The notes beneath the pieces are model-generated. The model ran no database searches. It saw nothing but the letters and a program-made list of their open reading frames with translations, and was not told the origin of the DNA. A stretch of DNA of 64,000 bases from Methylobacterium sp. Leaf91 (GTDB taxonomy: Bacteria; Pseudomonadota; Alphaproteobacteria; Rhizobiales; Beijerinckiaceae): NCBI RefSeq assembly GCF_001422815.1, contig NZ_LMMP01000005.1, forward strand, positions 1,143-65,142, in the 5' to 3' direction. The translations under genes were made by a program, and so were the position numbers. This document shows positions 1 through 7,390 of this stretch, piece by piece. The stretch's first letter is position 1. The number at the start of each line of letters is the position of its first letter.

Positions 1-197
1 AGTACGAAGAGACCGTCGCCACCGCCAAGCAGAAGGCCGAGGCCGCGGCCGTTGCCGCCAAGTCCGCCGCCACCCAGGGCGCCTTCTACGGTGCGCTCGC
101 CCTGATCCTCGGCGCGCTCGCCGGCTTCTTCGGCGGCCGCCTCGGCGCCCCGAAGCTCCACACCCTCGCCGACAGCTACGGCGCCCGCCGCGCCTGA
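1..197 (+). CDS. C-terminal fragment of a membrane protein
   Basis: The window opens inside this gene. The readable frame starts at base 3 and ends with TGA at 195-197, giving 64 residues. The visible part has a charged Ala/Glu/Lys-rich helix, then one Gly/Ala-rich membrane segment at about visible residues 26-46, and a short basic tail ending ARRA. The Gly-rich helix followed by FFGGR resembles the C-terminal anchor of small alphaproteobacterial PhnA-like or YqjD-like inner-membrane proteins, but the fragment is too short to name. It lies about 80 bp upstream of a CsbD gene on the same strand. Confidence 0.6.
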   Translation, partial: YEETVATAKQKAEAAAVAAKSAATQGAFYGALALILGALAGFFGGRLGAPKLHTLADSYGARRA

Positions 198-274
198 GCC
201 AATCCCCGGCCGGTCACCCGCGACCGGCCGGACCTCCCCCTGCGATCTCATTCTCGAACCGAAGGAGCATCCCC

Positions 275-478
275 ATGAGCAGCACCACGGACAAGCTGAA
301 GGGCCTCGCCAACGAAGCCGCCGGCAACGTCAAGCAGGTGGCCGGCAAGGTCACGGGCAACGACACGCTGGTCGCCGAGGGCAAGGCCCAGGAACTCAAG
401 GGCGAGGCCCAGCGCACCGTCGGCGAGGCCAAGGATGGCGTCGCCTCAGTGGTCGACAAGGTCACGGGCAAGCACTGA
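275..478 (+). CDS. CsbD family stress-response protein
   Basis: This small hydrophilic protein of 67 residues matches the CsbD family throughout: an N-terminal STTDKLKGLANEAAGN segment followed by Gly-spaced repeats with a KAQELKGEAQ core. CsbD proteins are general-stress proteins of unknown biochemical role. A GAAGGAG ribosome site lies just before the ATG. A paralogue with nearly the same N-terminus sits at 40200-40403 on the other strand. The neighbours are other small envelope or stress proteins. The family call is secure; the function is not known. Confidence 0.93.
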   Translation: MSSTTDKLKGLANEAAGNVKQVAGKVTGNDTLVAEGKAQELKGEAQRTVGEAKDGVASVVDKVTGKH

Positions 479-563
479 CCCCGCAAACGCTGACCCGAAA
501 GGGCGGGCCCCGACCCGATCTGGGGCCCGTCACCTCCATCCATTCCGAACTCGGGAGTATCTC

Positions 564-1001
564 ATGAACGGCGACCAGTTCCGCGGCGCATCCCGCCACC
601 TCACGGGCCGCGCCCAGACCGCGCTCGGCGGAATCACCGGTGATCCCGCCCGTCAGGTGCGCGGCGCCGTCAATCAGGTGGCCGGCGGTGCGCAATACGC
701 CTACGGCCGGGCCCGTGGCCGGGCCGAGGATTTGGCCCAGGATGGCCGAGACATCGCCCATGAGATCCGGGATCGCGCCGGAAATCTCGTCGAGGACGGA
801 CGTCACCTCGTTGACGAGGCGCGAGATCGGGCCGGACACCTCATTGCCAATGGGCGCGACCTCGCGCGTCACGCCCGCAAGCGCGGCACGACCTACGGCC
901 GGCAGGCCGTTCGCTACGCCGACAACAACCGAGCCTCCGCCCTGTTCGGCCTCGCCGCCGTCGCTTTCGCGGTAGGGTGGCTGTCCCGTTCCAAGCGTTG
1001 A
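564..1001 (+). CDS. CsbD-like protein with three 18-residue helical repeats and a C-terminal membrane anchor
   Basis: The 145-residue product starts at the ATG after a CTCGGGAGTAT ribosome site. Residues 1-50 look like a CsbD unit (HLTGRAQTALGGITGD, then GAVNQVAGGAQYAYG). Residues 53-70, 71-88 and 89-106 are three tandem 18-residue repeats of the type R-A-x-x-L-x-x-D/N-G-R-x-x-x-x-x-x-R-D/K, which would make a long amphipathic charged helix. A hydrophobic segment near residues 122-138 ends in the basic tail SRSKR, so the protein is probably anchored in the inner membrane. The role is unknown; an envelope-stress function is inferred from the CsbD neighbour. Confidence 0.8.
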   Translation: MNGDQFRGASRHLTGRAQTALGGITGDPARQVRGAVNQVAGGAQYAYGRARGRAEDLAQDGRDIAHEIRDRAGNLVEDGRHLVDEARDRAGHLIANGRDLARHARKRGTTYGRQAVRYADNNRASALFGLAAVAFAVGWLSRSKR

Positions 1002-1025
1002 TCCCTCGTCCTCGGAGACCATCCC

Positions 1026-1133
1026 ATGATCCGCAAGCTCCTGACTGCCTTCCTGCTTCCGAAGATCATCGCCTATGTCAGCCGCCGCTTCGGCGGCAGG
1101 TCCGCCGCCCCGCCGAACCGTCGGGGCTACTGA
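1026..1133 (+). CDS. Tiny hypothetical protein (35 aa)
   Basis: A short ATG-to-TGA frame encodes 35 residues beginning MIRKLLTAFLLPKIIAYVS and ending in a basic, Gly/Pro-rich tail. It starts 24 bp after the preceding stop and has GGAGACC about 6 bp before the ATG, a fair ribosome site. The N-terminal half is hydrophobic enough to associate with a membrane. No family is recognised. Its position in a run of small co-oriented genes supports it being real, but the length makes this uncertain. Confidence 0.45.
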   Translation: MIRKLLTAFLLPKIIAYVSRRFGGRSAAPPNRRGY

Positions 1134-1179
1134 TCCGGTTTCGGCATTTCCCCATCGCACGTCAGGAGACCACCTCACG

Positions 1180-1614
1180 ATGAAGCTGACCTTCGCCCTC
1201 GCCGCCACCTTGGCCGCAACCCTGACCGGGCTTCCGGCCCAGGCCTCCCCGGCCACCGTCTCTCCGATCGAGGCGCTGGTCCGTGGTGACCTGCCGACCG
1301 GGTACGTGCAGCACCGTCGCTTCGGTCATCGGCACGGCTGGCGTGGCGGGCGTGGATACGGCCGGGGCTACGGCCATCGTCGTGGCTACGGTTACCGCCG
1401 TGGTCCCGCCGTGGGCGCCGCCGTCGGCGCAGGCGTGGCAGGCCTTGCGGCGGGGGCCATCATCGGCGGTGCCATCGCCAACTCGCAGGCCCAGGCCGCC
1501 CCGCGTGGGGTCCCGGCCGAGGCCGTCGCAGCCTGCGCCCGCCGTTTCCGCTCTTACGACGCGGCCAGCGGAACCTATCTCGGCAACGACGGCGACCGTC
1601 ACACCTGCCCCTGA
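1180..1614 (+). CDS. BA14K-like secreted protein
   Basis: The 144-residue product has a cleavable signal peptide (about residues 1-22, ending AQA before SP). An Arg/Gly/His-rich region with [17 protein letters not shown] follows, then a Gly/Ala-rich hydrophobic glycine-zipper stretch. The C-terminal motif [20 protein letters not shown] is typical of the BA14K family of rhizobial and Brucella envelope proteins. The start was chosen at the ATG with a GGAGACC ribosome site because it places the signal peptide at the N-terminus; a longer in-frame extension begins further upstream but lacks these features. The role is uncertain; BA14K proteins are reported as immunoreactive and lectin-like. Confidence 0.8.
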   Translation: MKLTFALAATLAATLTGLPAQASPATVSPIEALVRGDLPTGYVQHRRFGHRHGWRGGRGYGRGYGHRRGYGYRRGPAVGAAVGAGVAGLAAGAIIGGAIANSQAQAAPRGVPAEAVAACARRFRSYDAASGTYLGNDGDRHTCP

Positions 1615-1768
1615 TCCATCGATGGGGCCCGGACACGCCCGGAAAATGCCGGCGTCGCTCCGCCCCGACTCCCGCGGCACTCCTTCCAACGCCGGCTCGG
1701 CTCCCATGCCGGGCCGGATTTCCGCGGACTGCCTTCCGCCCCCCACTCCCCACCGACAAGGACGACAG

Positions 1769-2260
1769 ATGAGCAAGGGCTATCCCTCGATGACCGCGCT
1801 GCTGGGCCTGTTGGCCGTGGCCGGCTACCAGAACCGCGACAAGCTCGCCGAACTGCTGAAGGGGCACGATGCCCCGTCGGCTCCGTCCCTGAGCCCGAAC
1901 CACGGCACCGTCCCGCCGATTCCCAACACCAGCGCGAACACCGGCTCCACGGGCGGCCTCGGAAGTCTTCTGGGCGGCCTCGGCACGGCCGGCGTGGGCG
2001 GGCTGATCGCCAGCGGCCTGAGTGAACTCGTCGATCACTTCACCAAGGGCGGTCATGGCGAGACCGCGACGTCCTGGGTCAACCAGGGCGCCAACCGCGA
2101 CATTCCCGAGGCAGATCTGGAACGTGCCATCGGCACGGACACCCTCGACCACCTCACCCAGCAGACCGGGCTGAGCCGCGCCGCGCTCCTGTCCCGCCTC
2201 TCGCGCGAGCTGCCCTCGGCCATCGACCGCTACGCCGCCGACGGCCGCAAACCGGCTTAA
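1769..2260 (+). CDS. YidB/DUF937 family protein
   Basis: The 163-residue protein has a short N-terminal hydrophobic part ([14 protein letters not shown]), a Pro/Ser/Gly linker, a Gly-rich stretch ([17 protein letters not shown]) and a C-terminal helical domain containing [11 protein letters not shown] and [20 protein letters not shown]. The latter is the hallmark of YidB/DUF937 proteins. Function is unknown in the family. The ATG follows a GGACGACAG ribosome site. The gene ends just before a strong hairpin at 2302-2333. Confidence 0.85.
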   Translation: MSKGYPSMTALLGLLAVAGYQNRDKLAELLKGHDAPSAPSLSPNHGTVPPIPNTSANTGSTGGLGSLLGGLGTAGVGGLIASGLSELVDHFTKGGHGETATSWVNQGANRDIPEADLERAIGTDTLDHLTQQTGLSRAALLSRLSRELPSAIDRYAADGRKPA

Positions 2261-2301
2261 GGCCAGACTTGCAGGCCAGACCTGCCCGACACGATGCCAC
2301 G

Positions 2302-2333
2302 ATGCGGCCGGCGCATGACTGCGCCGGCCGCAT
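2302..2333 (+). terminator. Strong hairpin after the DUF937 gene
   Basis: Two perfectly complementary 14-base arms (2302-2315 and 2320-2333, arm sequence ATGCGGCCGGCGCA) enclose a 4-base loop. There is no T-run, so it may be an mRNA 3'-end stabiliser or an imperfect terminator, separating the DUF937 gene from the coiled-coil gene. Confidence 0.6.
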
Positions 2334-2397
2334 ACGACGCCGGGCGATGCCGCGCCGGGGTTCGATCCACCGCCTTCCCCGACACCGCGAGACCCTC

Positions 2398-3546
2398 ATG
2401 GCCATCGACTACCGCTCGGAACTCCGCCGACCCTTGCCCTTCAGCCTCGCTGTCGTGGCCGCGATCCTGCTGGTCTGGCTCATCGTCGCCTCCATCGCGG
2501 GCGCACGCCAGCGCAGTGCCCGGGACCATCGGATCGAGGACCTGCAGAGCCAGCAGACTGCGCTCCGCGCCGATCTTGAGCGGCAGGTCTCGACCGCCGG
2601 AACCCTGAATGCGCTCCAGGCCAAGATCGCCACCGCCCAGCAGCAGGGCCAGCAGGCGAGCCAGGCCGCCGAGCAGGCGAAGTCGCGCGCCGCGGCCCTG
2701 ACGCAGGAGCAGCAGACGGCTGAGGCCAAGGCGGCCGAGGCAAGGAAGACGGCCGAGGCAGAGGCCCGCAAGCTCACCGAGCTGCAGAGCCAGGTCACGC
2801 AGGTCGAGGGGAAGCTGACGCCGTTGCGCGAGGCCATCACCACCGCGGAGACATCGGCGGTGGACCGCGCCCGGGATCTCGCCGAGGTCGGTCGCCGTCT
2901 CGAGGACGCCCGCGTGCAGGAGGCCAAGCTCCGCGCCGATCTCGCGACCATGACGCAGGAGGCGACGGCCAAGACGACCGACCTCGCCAAGGCCGAGGAG
3001 CGCCAGCAGAATGCCCGCGAGGCCGCCGCCGCCGCGCAGAAGGATCTGGCCGACGCGCGTGCGGCGACCGAGCAGGCCACCAAGCAGCGCACGGAGATCG
3101 ATCAGGCTGTCGCCGAACTGAACGCCAACAAGGACAAGCTCACCGCCGAGATCGGTCTCGCCAACCGCGACGCCCAGCAGGCGCGCGAGGCCCTGGCGAC
3201 CGTCCGCAACGACCTCGCCGAGGTCCAGGCGCAACGCGACCGCGTCGTGTCCGAGCGTGGTCAGGCCGAGCAGGCCTTGCAGAAGCTCTCCACCGACCGC
3301 GATGCCGGCACCGCTGCCCTCGACGCGCTGCGCAAGCGCCAGACCGATGCGCAGGGAGAGCTGGCCACGCTCACCGAGACCCTGGCCACCCGCAACAAGG
3401 AGGCCGCCTCCATCGACGAGCGCCTGGCCTCCGCCCGGCAGGATCTGAGCGCCGCCCAGGCGAAGCTCGCCGAGACCCGCCAACAGCTCGCCGCTCCGCC
3501 GGCCGTGGCGCCCGGCCAACCCGCCACCAATCAGCCGTCTCGTTGA
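2398..3546 (+). CDS. Membrane-anchored long coiled-coil protein
   Basis: The 382-residue product has a single N-terminal membrane segment at about residues 14-34, after a short basic cytoplasmic end (RSELRRPLP). Almost all of residues 45-360 is a charged Ala/Glu/Lys/Gln/Arg-rich coiled coil, and a Pro-rich tail closes the chain. The start codon was chosen because it places the membrane segment at the N-terminus; upstream in-frame sequence is low-quality. No enzymatic motif is seen. It could be a structural or tethering protein of the envelope. General resemblance to other alphaproteobacterial coiled-coil membrane proteins is all that can be claimed. Confidence 0.8.
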   Translation: MAIDYRSELRRPLPFSLAVVAAILLVWLIVASIAGARQRSARDHRIEDLQSQQTALRADLERQVSTAGTLNALQAKIATAQQQGQQASQAAEQAKSRAAALTQEQQTAEAKAAEARKTAEAEARKLTELQSQVTQVEGKLTPLREAITTAETSAVDRARDLAEVGRRLEDARVQEAKLRADLATMTQEATAKTTDLAKAEERQQNAREAAAAAQKDLADARAATEQATKQRTEIDQAVAELNANKDKLTAEIGLANRDAQQAREALATVRNDLAEVQAQRDRVVSERGQAEQALQKLSTDRDAGTAALDALRKRQTDAQGELATLTETLATRNKEAASIDERLASARQDLSAAQAKLAETRQQLAAPPAVAPGQPATNQPSR

Positions 3547-3553
3547 GGCAACA

Positions 3554-3586
3554 ACGACCCATGCGAGCACTGCTTGCGTGGGTCGT
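3554..3586 (+). terminator. Hairpin after the coiled-coil gene
   Basis: Fourteen-base arms at 3554-3567 and 3573-3586 pair as RNA with two G-U pairs around a 5-base loop, beginning 7 bp after the stop codon. No T-run follows, so termination strength is uncertain. Confidence 0.5.
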
Positions 3587-3619
3587 CCATCCGGCCCTGT
3601 CCCCTATGAAGATCGCAGC

Positions 3620-3895
3620 ATGACCATCCGTATCTTAGCCCTGACGGGTCTCGCTCTCGTCGGAGCGCTAGCCATGACCCAGCCATCCGCGGCGCAGGAG
3701 GGTCCCGAAATGGAGGCCATGCGGGCGAGCTGCGGCGGCGATTACCTGCGACTCTGCGCGGGAATGAAGCCCGGCGGCCCTGAAGTGAAAGCCTGCTTCA
3801 AGCGCAATCGCCCGAACCTTTCGGAAGGATGCTCGAGCGCCATCGCCGCTTACGAGCGGTCGCGTAGCCGCTCCTCCGACGACGCCGAAGACTGA
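3620..3895 (+). CDS. Secreted Cys-rich repeat protein
   Basis: The 91-residue product has a signal peptide (MTIRILALTGLALVGALA, cleavage near SAAQ). A short Cys-containing module follows, with CGGDYLRLC, KACFKRNRPNLSEGC and a helical tail, fitting the bacterial cysteine-rich repeat (GLG1-like) family. Four Cys in the mature part could form two disulfides in the periplasm. A charged SRSRSSDDAED tail ends it. Function is unknown in the family. An in-frame upstream ATG exists at 3578, but the chosen start places the signal peptide correctly. Confidence 0.8.
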   Translation: MTIRILALTGLALVGALAMTQPSAAQEGPEMEAMRASCGGDYLRLCAGMKPGGPEVKACFKRNRPNLSEGCSSAIAAYERSRSRSSDDAED

Positions 3896-3987
3896 CACGT
3901 AAGACGACAGCCCGTGCCCCGTCTTGCCCGGTGAGAGTGGCGTCGGGGACGTGCGACACGAAAAACACAGAGAAACGGATCGGATCC

Positions 3988-4092
3988 ATGACCAAGTTCA
4001 CCAAGGCCATCACCTATGCCGTGGCCGTCGCGGCCCTCGTCACGCTGGTGGTCGTCATCGTCCAATCGACGAGCATGCTCGCAAGCTCGTAG
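3988..4092 (+). CDS. Small single-pass membrane protein (34 aa)
   Basis: A 34-residue frame begins MTKFTKAITYAVAVAALV. It has a basic N-terminus and one hydrophobic span of about 19 residues, then a polar Ser-rich end, which is the layout of a small membrane protein. An AGAAACGGATCGG region precedes the ATG but the ribosome site is weak. Clustering with other small genes supports it. No family is recognised. Confidence 0.45.
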   Translation: MTKFTKAITYAVAVAALVTLVVVIVQSTSMLASS

Positions 4093-4124
4093 CGGGCGAT
4101 GGGACGACCAATGTTTCGGAATAG

Positions 4125-4150
4125 CCTGCGGCATGTAGAAACGCCGCAGG
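4125..4150 (+). terminator. Hairpin downstream of the 34-aa membrane protein
   Basis: Eight-base complementary arms CCTGCGGC (4125-4132) and GCCGCAGG (4143-4150) surround a 10-base loop, 33 bp after the stop codon. No T-run follows; a weak terminator or 3' stabiliser is plausible. Confidence 0.4.
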
Positions 4151-4257
4151 ATCCTGTCGCGAACACGAACGACGACCATAATCGAATAATCGGCGAATGA
4201 AGGAACGGTATTGACGCGAACTTGTTTCTTGCTTCCAAGTTTAAGTCGGAGGCATGC

Positions 4258-4485
4258 ATGCGTCGCGTATCATCTGTCCTCTCGATCTTCAGGAAGCGCG
4301 CCAATCCTGAACAACCTCCGCAAAAGTCATTACGGTCAAGCTCTCCTGTCGCGCCCCATCCTCTGAGCGAAAGTCTCATCTACCCGATGGGACAAAGCTA
4401 TAGCTGGGGCGGCCCATCGACGGCGTCACATGGCTTCGCGCCGGCTATAGGCTATGACGGCTATCATGGCGGCAACGGCTACTGA
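4258..4485 (+). CDS. Small hypothetical protein with Gly/Tyr-rich C-terminus (75 aa)
   Basis: The ATG is preceded by a good GGAGG ribosome site five bases upstream (4248-4252). The product has a basic N-terminus (MRRVSSVLSIFRKRA), a Pro/Ser-rich middle and a Gly/Tyr-rich end (GYDGYHGGNGY). The surrounding DNA is noticeably more AT-rich than the rest of the window, with TTGACGCGAAC upstream. A TTG start 36 bp upstream is possible. No family is recognised; the ribosome site and the clean end suggest it is expressed. Confidence 0.55.
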   Translation: MRRVSSVLSIFRKRANPEQPPQKSLRSSSPVAPHPLSESLIYPMGQSYSWGGPSTASHGFAPAIGYDGYHGGNGY

Positions 4486-4497
4486 TCTTGTGACGAA

Positions 4498-4536
4498 ATA
4501 AAATCACGGCGGAGACTGGAACAGTAACCCCGTGAC
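4498..4536 (-). terminator. Possible weak terminator of the NAD-kinase-like operon
   Basis: Six-base arms TCACGG (4504-4509) and CCGTGA (4530-4535) flank a 20-base loop. Read on the minus strand, the stem is followed by TTTTATTT. It lies just past the stop of the last gene of the operon. The long loop makes this a low-confidence call. Confidence 0.35.
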
Positions 4537-4539
4537 TGT

Positions 4540-5433
4540 CTAACCGACGGCGAGGTTGAGGGTGCGGTCCGCCGGCGAGAGCCTGACCTGGGAACCCCAT
4601 CCGAACGGCAGGAAATCCTGCTCGATACCGTCCGCGAATACGACACCGCCGTCGTTCATCCGCGAGGTGATGAGGAGCCCGGCGTCTTTCAGCTTGCCGG
4701 CGCGCAGCCGCGTGGTGCTGGCGACGCTGGGGAAGGGCTCGCGCACCCAATAGCCCACCGCCGCCTCCTCGGTTCCGAGCGGGATGGTCAGATGCGTCGC
4801 CTCGGCGATGGAGCGGGCCCACCCGGTGATCCCGGTCCCGGAGGCCACGATGAGCCCGCTGGAGGAATGATCCTCGGCCTCGTCCGCCGTCTCGATCCGA
4901 TAGCGTGCGGATTGGTGGCTGCGATGCCCGACGAAGATCTCGTTGAGGGCAAACAGCGTCTCGCCGTGGTCGAGGATTGCCCGGACCATGGTGCGACGCT
5001 CGATCGCCGCCGCACCGTTCACGCTGGCGGGGAGGAGAGCGCCCAACCGCTCGACGGCGATGCGGGCGAGGATACCGTCATAGAGGTCCGGCGCCGGGTT
5101 GATGCCGATGACGGGCTGCGCTCCGAGATACTTCGCCACATTCGCCACGAGCCCATCCTGCCCCACGGCGACGATCACGTCGTTGGGGGCGAAGAGGAAA
5201 CGGTCGAGATCGGCCCGCCGGACCAGGGCTTGGCGCCACTCGTCAGGAACCGAGGCCCGCGCACGGGCGAGCACGGCGTGGAAACGCTCGTGGCGCTCCA
5301 CCACGTCCTCGAGCTTCTGCCCACGGCTCTCGAGGAAGAAGCGCGCCTGACCGCTCGTGGCGTGCCGGGCGATCAGGGCCTCGTAATCGGTCTCGCGGAT
5401 GACGAAGACCGCGCGGTGGGTGAGGGCGGCCAT
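4540..5433 (-). CDS. NAD-kinase-like protein
   Basis: The 297-residue protein keeps the ATP-NAD kinase fold signatures. A GQDG at residues 91-94 stands where NAD kinases have GGDG. LNE follows at 163-165, and SGTGITG at 198-204 matches the TGSTAY region. NAD kinases phosphorylate NAD to NADP in the cytoplasm. Here the second Gly of GGDG is Gln and the C-terminal half is divergent, so a different substrate or a regulatory role is possible. It is the last gene of a three-gene minus-strand operon, 2 bp behind the SPFH gene. It is probably not the housekeeping NadK, which should lie elsewhere; that is inference. Confidence 0.75.
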   Translation of the reverse strand: MAALTHRAVFVIRETDYEALIARHATSGQARFFLESRGQKLEDVVERHERFHAVLARARASVPDEWRQALVRRADLDRFLFAPNDVIVAVGQDGLVANVAKYLGAQPVIGINPAPDLYDGILARIAVERLGALLPASVNGAAAIERRTMVRAILDHGETLFALNEIFVGHRSHQSARYRIETADEAEDHSSSGLIVASGTGITGWARSIAEATHLTIPLGTEEAAVGYWVREPFPSVASTTRLRAGKLKDAGLLITSRMNDGGVVFADGIEQDFLPFGWGSQVRLSPADRTLNLAVG

Positions 5434-5435
5434 GC

Positions 5436-6419
5436 CTAGCGCGCCCCCACCATCGGACGGGGCTTGTGAAACTCGCCCATCACGGCGGCGAGGAGGTCGG
5501 GCGTCACGCTGACATGCTCGATCGTGTCGAGCTTGCCCGCCAGTTCCTGCGCGGCGAGGCCGAGCAGAACCGCGGGCGGCAGGTCGCGGTAGATCGCGAC
5601 GCGCTGCGCCTCGGCCAGGACCCTGGCCCCCTCGACGAGGCGGATGCGCTCCGCTTCCGCCATCGCCTCGACGCCTTGCGCCTCGGCGAGACCGGCGGCG
5701 CGGCTTCGCGCGTTCTCGGCCTCCTCGGAGATGAGGAGCTTCTCCCGACGCGCCAGTTCCGTGCGCGTGGCGAGTTCGTTCTCGGCGATGGCGCGCTCCT
5801 TCTCCACGGCGAGCGCCCGACGGGAGAAGGTCGCCTCGTCGGCCTTCTGCTGAAGCGCTTCGAAGGTCGGGGTCTGCAGGGCGCGTTCGAGCTCGCTCGT
5901 CGGCGCGAGGTTGGTGAGCCGCACCGACACCGCCGAGACGCCGATCTCGGCCAGGGACTGGTCCCCCGCCAGAACGGTCTCCAGTCCTTCGCGCAGGGGC
6001 TCGGGGCCGGCATCCAGGATGGCGCGCACCGGCTTGCCACCGAGATATTGCAGCACCGCCTGACTGGCGATGCCGGCGATGCGGGCCTCGATCTTCTCGA
6101 TCGGCTCACCCTGGAGCTTTCCGTTGCGAAGGCCGATGGAGAAATCGATGCGGTTCGCCAACCGCTCGGGATCGACCACGTGCCAGCCGATCGTCCCCTG
6201 CACGGCGACGGCCTGGAAATCCTGGCTGCGGCCCCGCACGAACAACGTCATCTCGCGGTCGTCCATCGGCACTTCGGCGATGCTCGACGTCTCGGGGCGG
6301 AACCAGAACACGAGGCCCCGGCCGCTCTGCCGGATGCGTCCCTTGCGATAGCGGATGACGTGGCTGCTCGCCTCGCTCCTCAGTTGCGCGATCAGGCCGA
6401 TATTGCGGATCGTCGCCAT
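5436..6419 (-). CDS. SPFH/band-7 domain protein without a membrane anchor
   Basis: The 327-residue protein has an SPFH (stomatin/prohibitin/flotillin/HflK) domain at about residues 15-185, followed by an Ala/Glu/Arg-rich coiled coil at about 190-275 and a short C-terminal domain. SPFH proteins usually form membrane-bound rings. This one has no N-terminal hydrophobic span (it begins MATIRNIGLIAQLRSEASSH), so it is cytosolic or peripheral. It sits between the NrtR-like regulator (18 bp gap) and the NAD-kinase-like gene (2 bp gap), which implies co-translation. AGGAGGATTT before the ATG is a strong ribosome site. The role in NAD(P) metabolism is inferred only from context. Confidence 0.85.
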   Translation of the reverse strand: MATIRNIGLIAQLRSEASSHVIRYRKGRIRQSGRGLVFWFRPETSSIAEVPMDDREMTLFVRGRSQDFQAVAVQGTIGWHVVDPERLANRIDFSIGLRNGKLQGEPIEKIEARIAGIASQAVLQYLGGKPVRAILDAGPEPLREGLETVLAGDQSLAEIGVSAVSVRLTNLAPTSELERALQTPTFEALQQKADEATFSRRALAVEKERAIAENELATRTELARREKLLISEEAENARSRAAGLAEAQGVEAMAEAERIRLVEGARVLAEAQRVAIYRDLPPAVLLGLAAQELAGKLDTIEHVSVTPDLLAAVMGEFHKPRPMVGAR

Positions 6420-6437
6420 GGAAATCCTCCTGTGCGT

Positions 6438-7163
6438 TCAGCGAGATGGTTGAAATCGGTAGAGTTCGGCCGGCCGGAACGACGTTCCGGCCTCACGCAA
6501 TCCGGTCGGCGCCAGCCAGCCCCGGTCGAGCATTCTGCGTCGGAAAGCCGGCTTGTTGAGCGTGGTGCCGAGCACCGCCTCGTGCACGTCCTGCAACTGG
6601 CGCAGGGTGAAGTGCTCGGGCAGGAGGGCAAAGCCCACATCCGAATAGTCGAGCTTGCCGCGCAACCGCAGGATCGCCATGGCCAGGATGGCGGCATGGT
6701 CGAAGGCGAGGGGAAGCGTCTCTCCCTTCGGCGACAGGGCCGTCACCTCTCCGCCCGTCTCGCCCGGCCACGACACCGCGATGGTGACCGGCATGAGGGC
6801 CGCCGAGCGCTCCAGCGCCTCAGCGAAGTCAGCCTCCGGCAGAAGAGCCAGATAGGCGACGCTGATGATCCGCATCCGCGGATCGCGGTCGAGGGCGCCG
6901 AATGTGTAGAGCTGCTCCAGATGCGCCCTGGCGATGCCGGCCTTCTCCTGCAGGACATGCAGGGCCGCCGCATCGAGGGTCTGGTCGATGCCGACGAAGC
7001 CGCCGGGCAGCGCCCAGCGGCCGCCATGCGGAAGCTGGTCCCGCTTCAGCAGCAGCGCCGCGAGCCGGCCCGCGCGCAGTCCCAGCAGGACGAGATCGAC
7101 GGCGAGGGCAGGGCGCTCGTAGGCGGCGGGATCATACTCCGCCAGGAACTCGGCTTCGGTCAC
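6438..7163 (-). CDS. NrtR-like transcriptional regulator with degenerate Nudix domain
   Basis: The 241-residue protein has an N-terminal Nudix domain and a C-terminal winged-helix part with KPAFRRRMLDRGWL, the arrangement of NrtR regulators of NAD metabolism. The Nudix box at residues 55-77 is degraded: the first Glu is Gln61 and the REUxEE core reads HVLQEK, so hydrolysis is unlikely and ligand sensing (ADP-ribose type in NrtR) is expected. Translation starts at GTG. A perfect palindrome at 7170-7218 begins 6 bp upstream of that codon and would cover the promoter or ribosome site, suggesting autoregulation. First gene of an operon with an SPFH and an NAD-kinase-like gene. Confidence 0.82.
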   Translation of the reverse strand: MTEAEFLAEYDPAAYERPALAVDLVLLGLRAGRLAALLLKRDQLPHGGRWALPGGFVGIDQTLDAAALHVLQEKAGIARAHLEQLYTFGALDRDPRMRIISVAYLALLPEADFAEALERSAALMPVTIAVSWPGETGGEVTALSPKGETLPLAFDHAAILAMAILRLRGKLDYSDVGFALLPEHFTLRQLQDVHEAVLGTTLNKPAFRRRMLDRGWLAPTGLREAGTSFRPAELYRFQPSR

Positions 7164-7169
7164 GGGATA

Positions 7170-7218
7170 GCCTTATATGCTCGATGCATCTTAGTTAGAT
7201 GCATCGAGCATATAAGGC
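7170..7218. promoter_or_regulatory. Perfect 22-bp-arm palindrome upstream of the NrtR-like gene
   Basis: Arms at 7170-7191 and 7197-7218 are exact reverse complements around the 5-base spacer TAGTT. Each arm contains CTTATATGCTC and the self-complementary GATGCATC, so GATGCATC occurs twice, 7 bp apart. It lies between the GTG start of the regulator (7163) and the terminator of the BMP operon. Position and symmetry suggest the operator of the NrtR-like protein; a transcribed hairpin in the leader is the alternative. Confidence 0.7.
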
Positions 7219-7313
7219 AAGAGGTGCGTCGCCGGGGTCCAGGGTTCCGGCCTCGTCCGGCGACTGCGTCCGGAAAAGGAATCGGCCACAGAGCTTCCGT
7301 CGCCCCAGGCACG

Positions 7314-7350
7314 AAAAAACCGGCCGTCACCTGAGGTGCGACGGCCGGTT
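7314..7350 (-). terminator. Rho-independent terminator of the BMP transporter operon
   Basis: On the minus strand, 11-base arms (7340-7350 and 7318-7328, core CCGGCCGTC) form a stem around an 11-base loop, followed by a run of T (A6 at 7314-7319 on the plus strand). It lies about 40 bp past the stop of the substrate-binding protein gene. Confidence 0.85.
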
Positions 7351-7390
7351 CTTCGGGCCGGAATGGATCGATGCTACAGGTGCGACGGGG

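Noticed and set aside
462..1256. 264-codon minus-strand frame
   Set aside because: Antisense to the CsbD-like and BA14K-like genes, with no family match.
7170..7218. Palindrome as a rho-independent terminator
   Set aside because: It lacks a T-run on either side, and a genuine terminator for the BMP operon already lies at 7314-7350. Operator is the better reading.
5466..7334. 622-codon plus-strand frame
   Set aside because: Antisense shadow of the SPFH and NrtR-like genes; no family signal and it crosses the palindrome.
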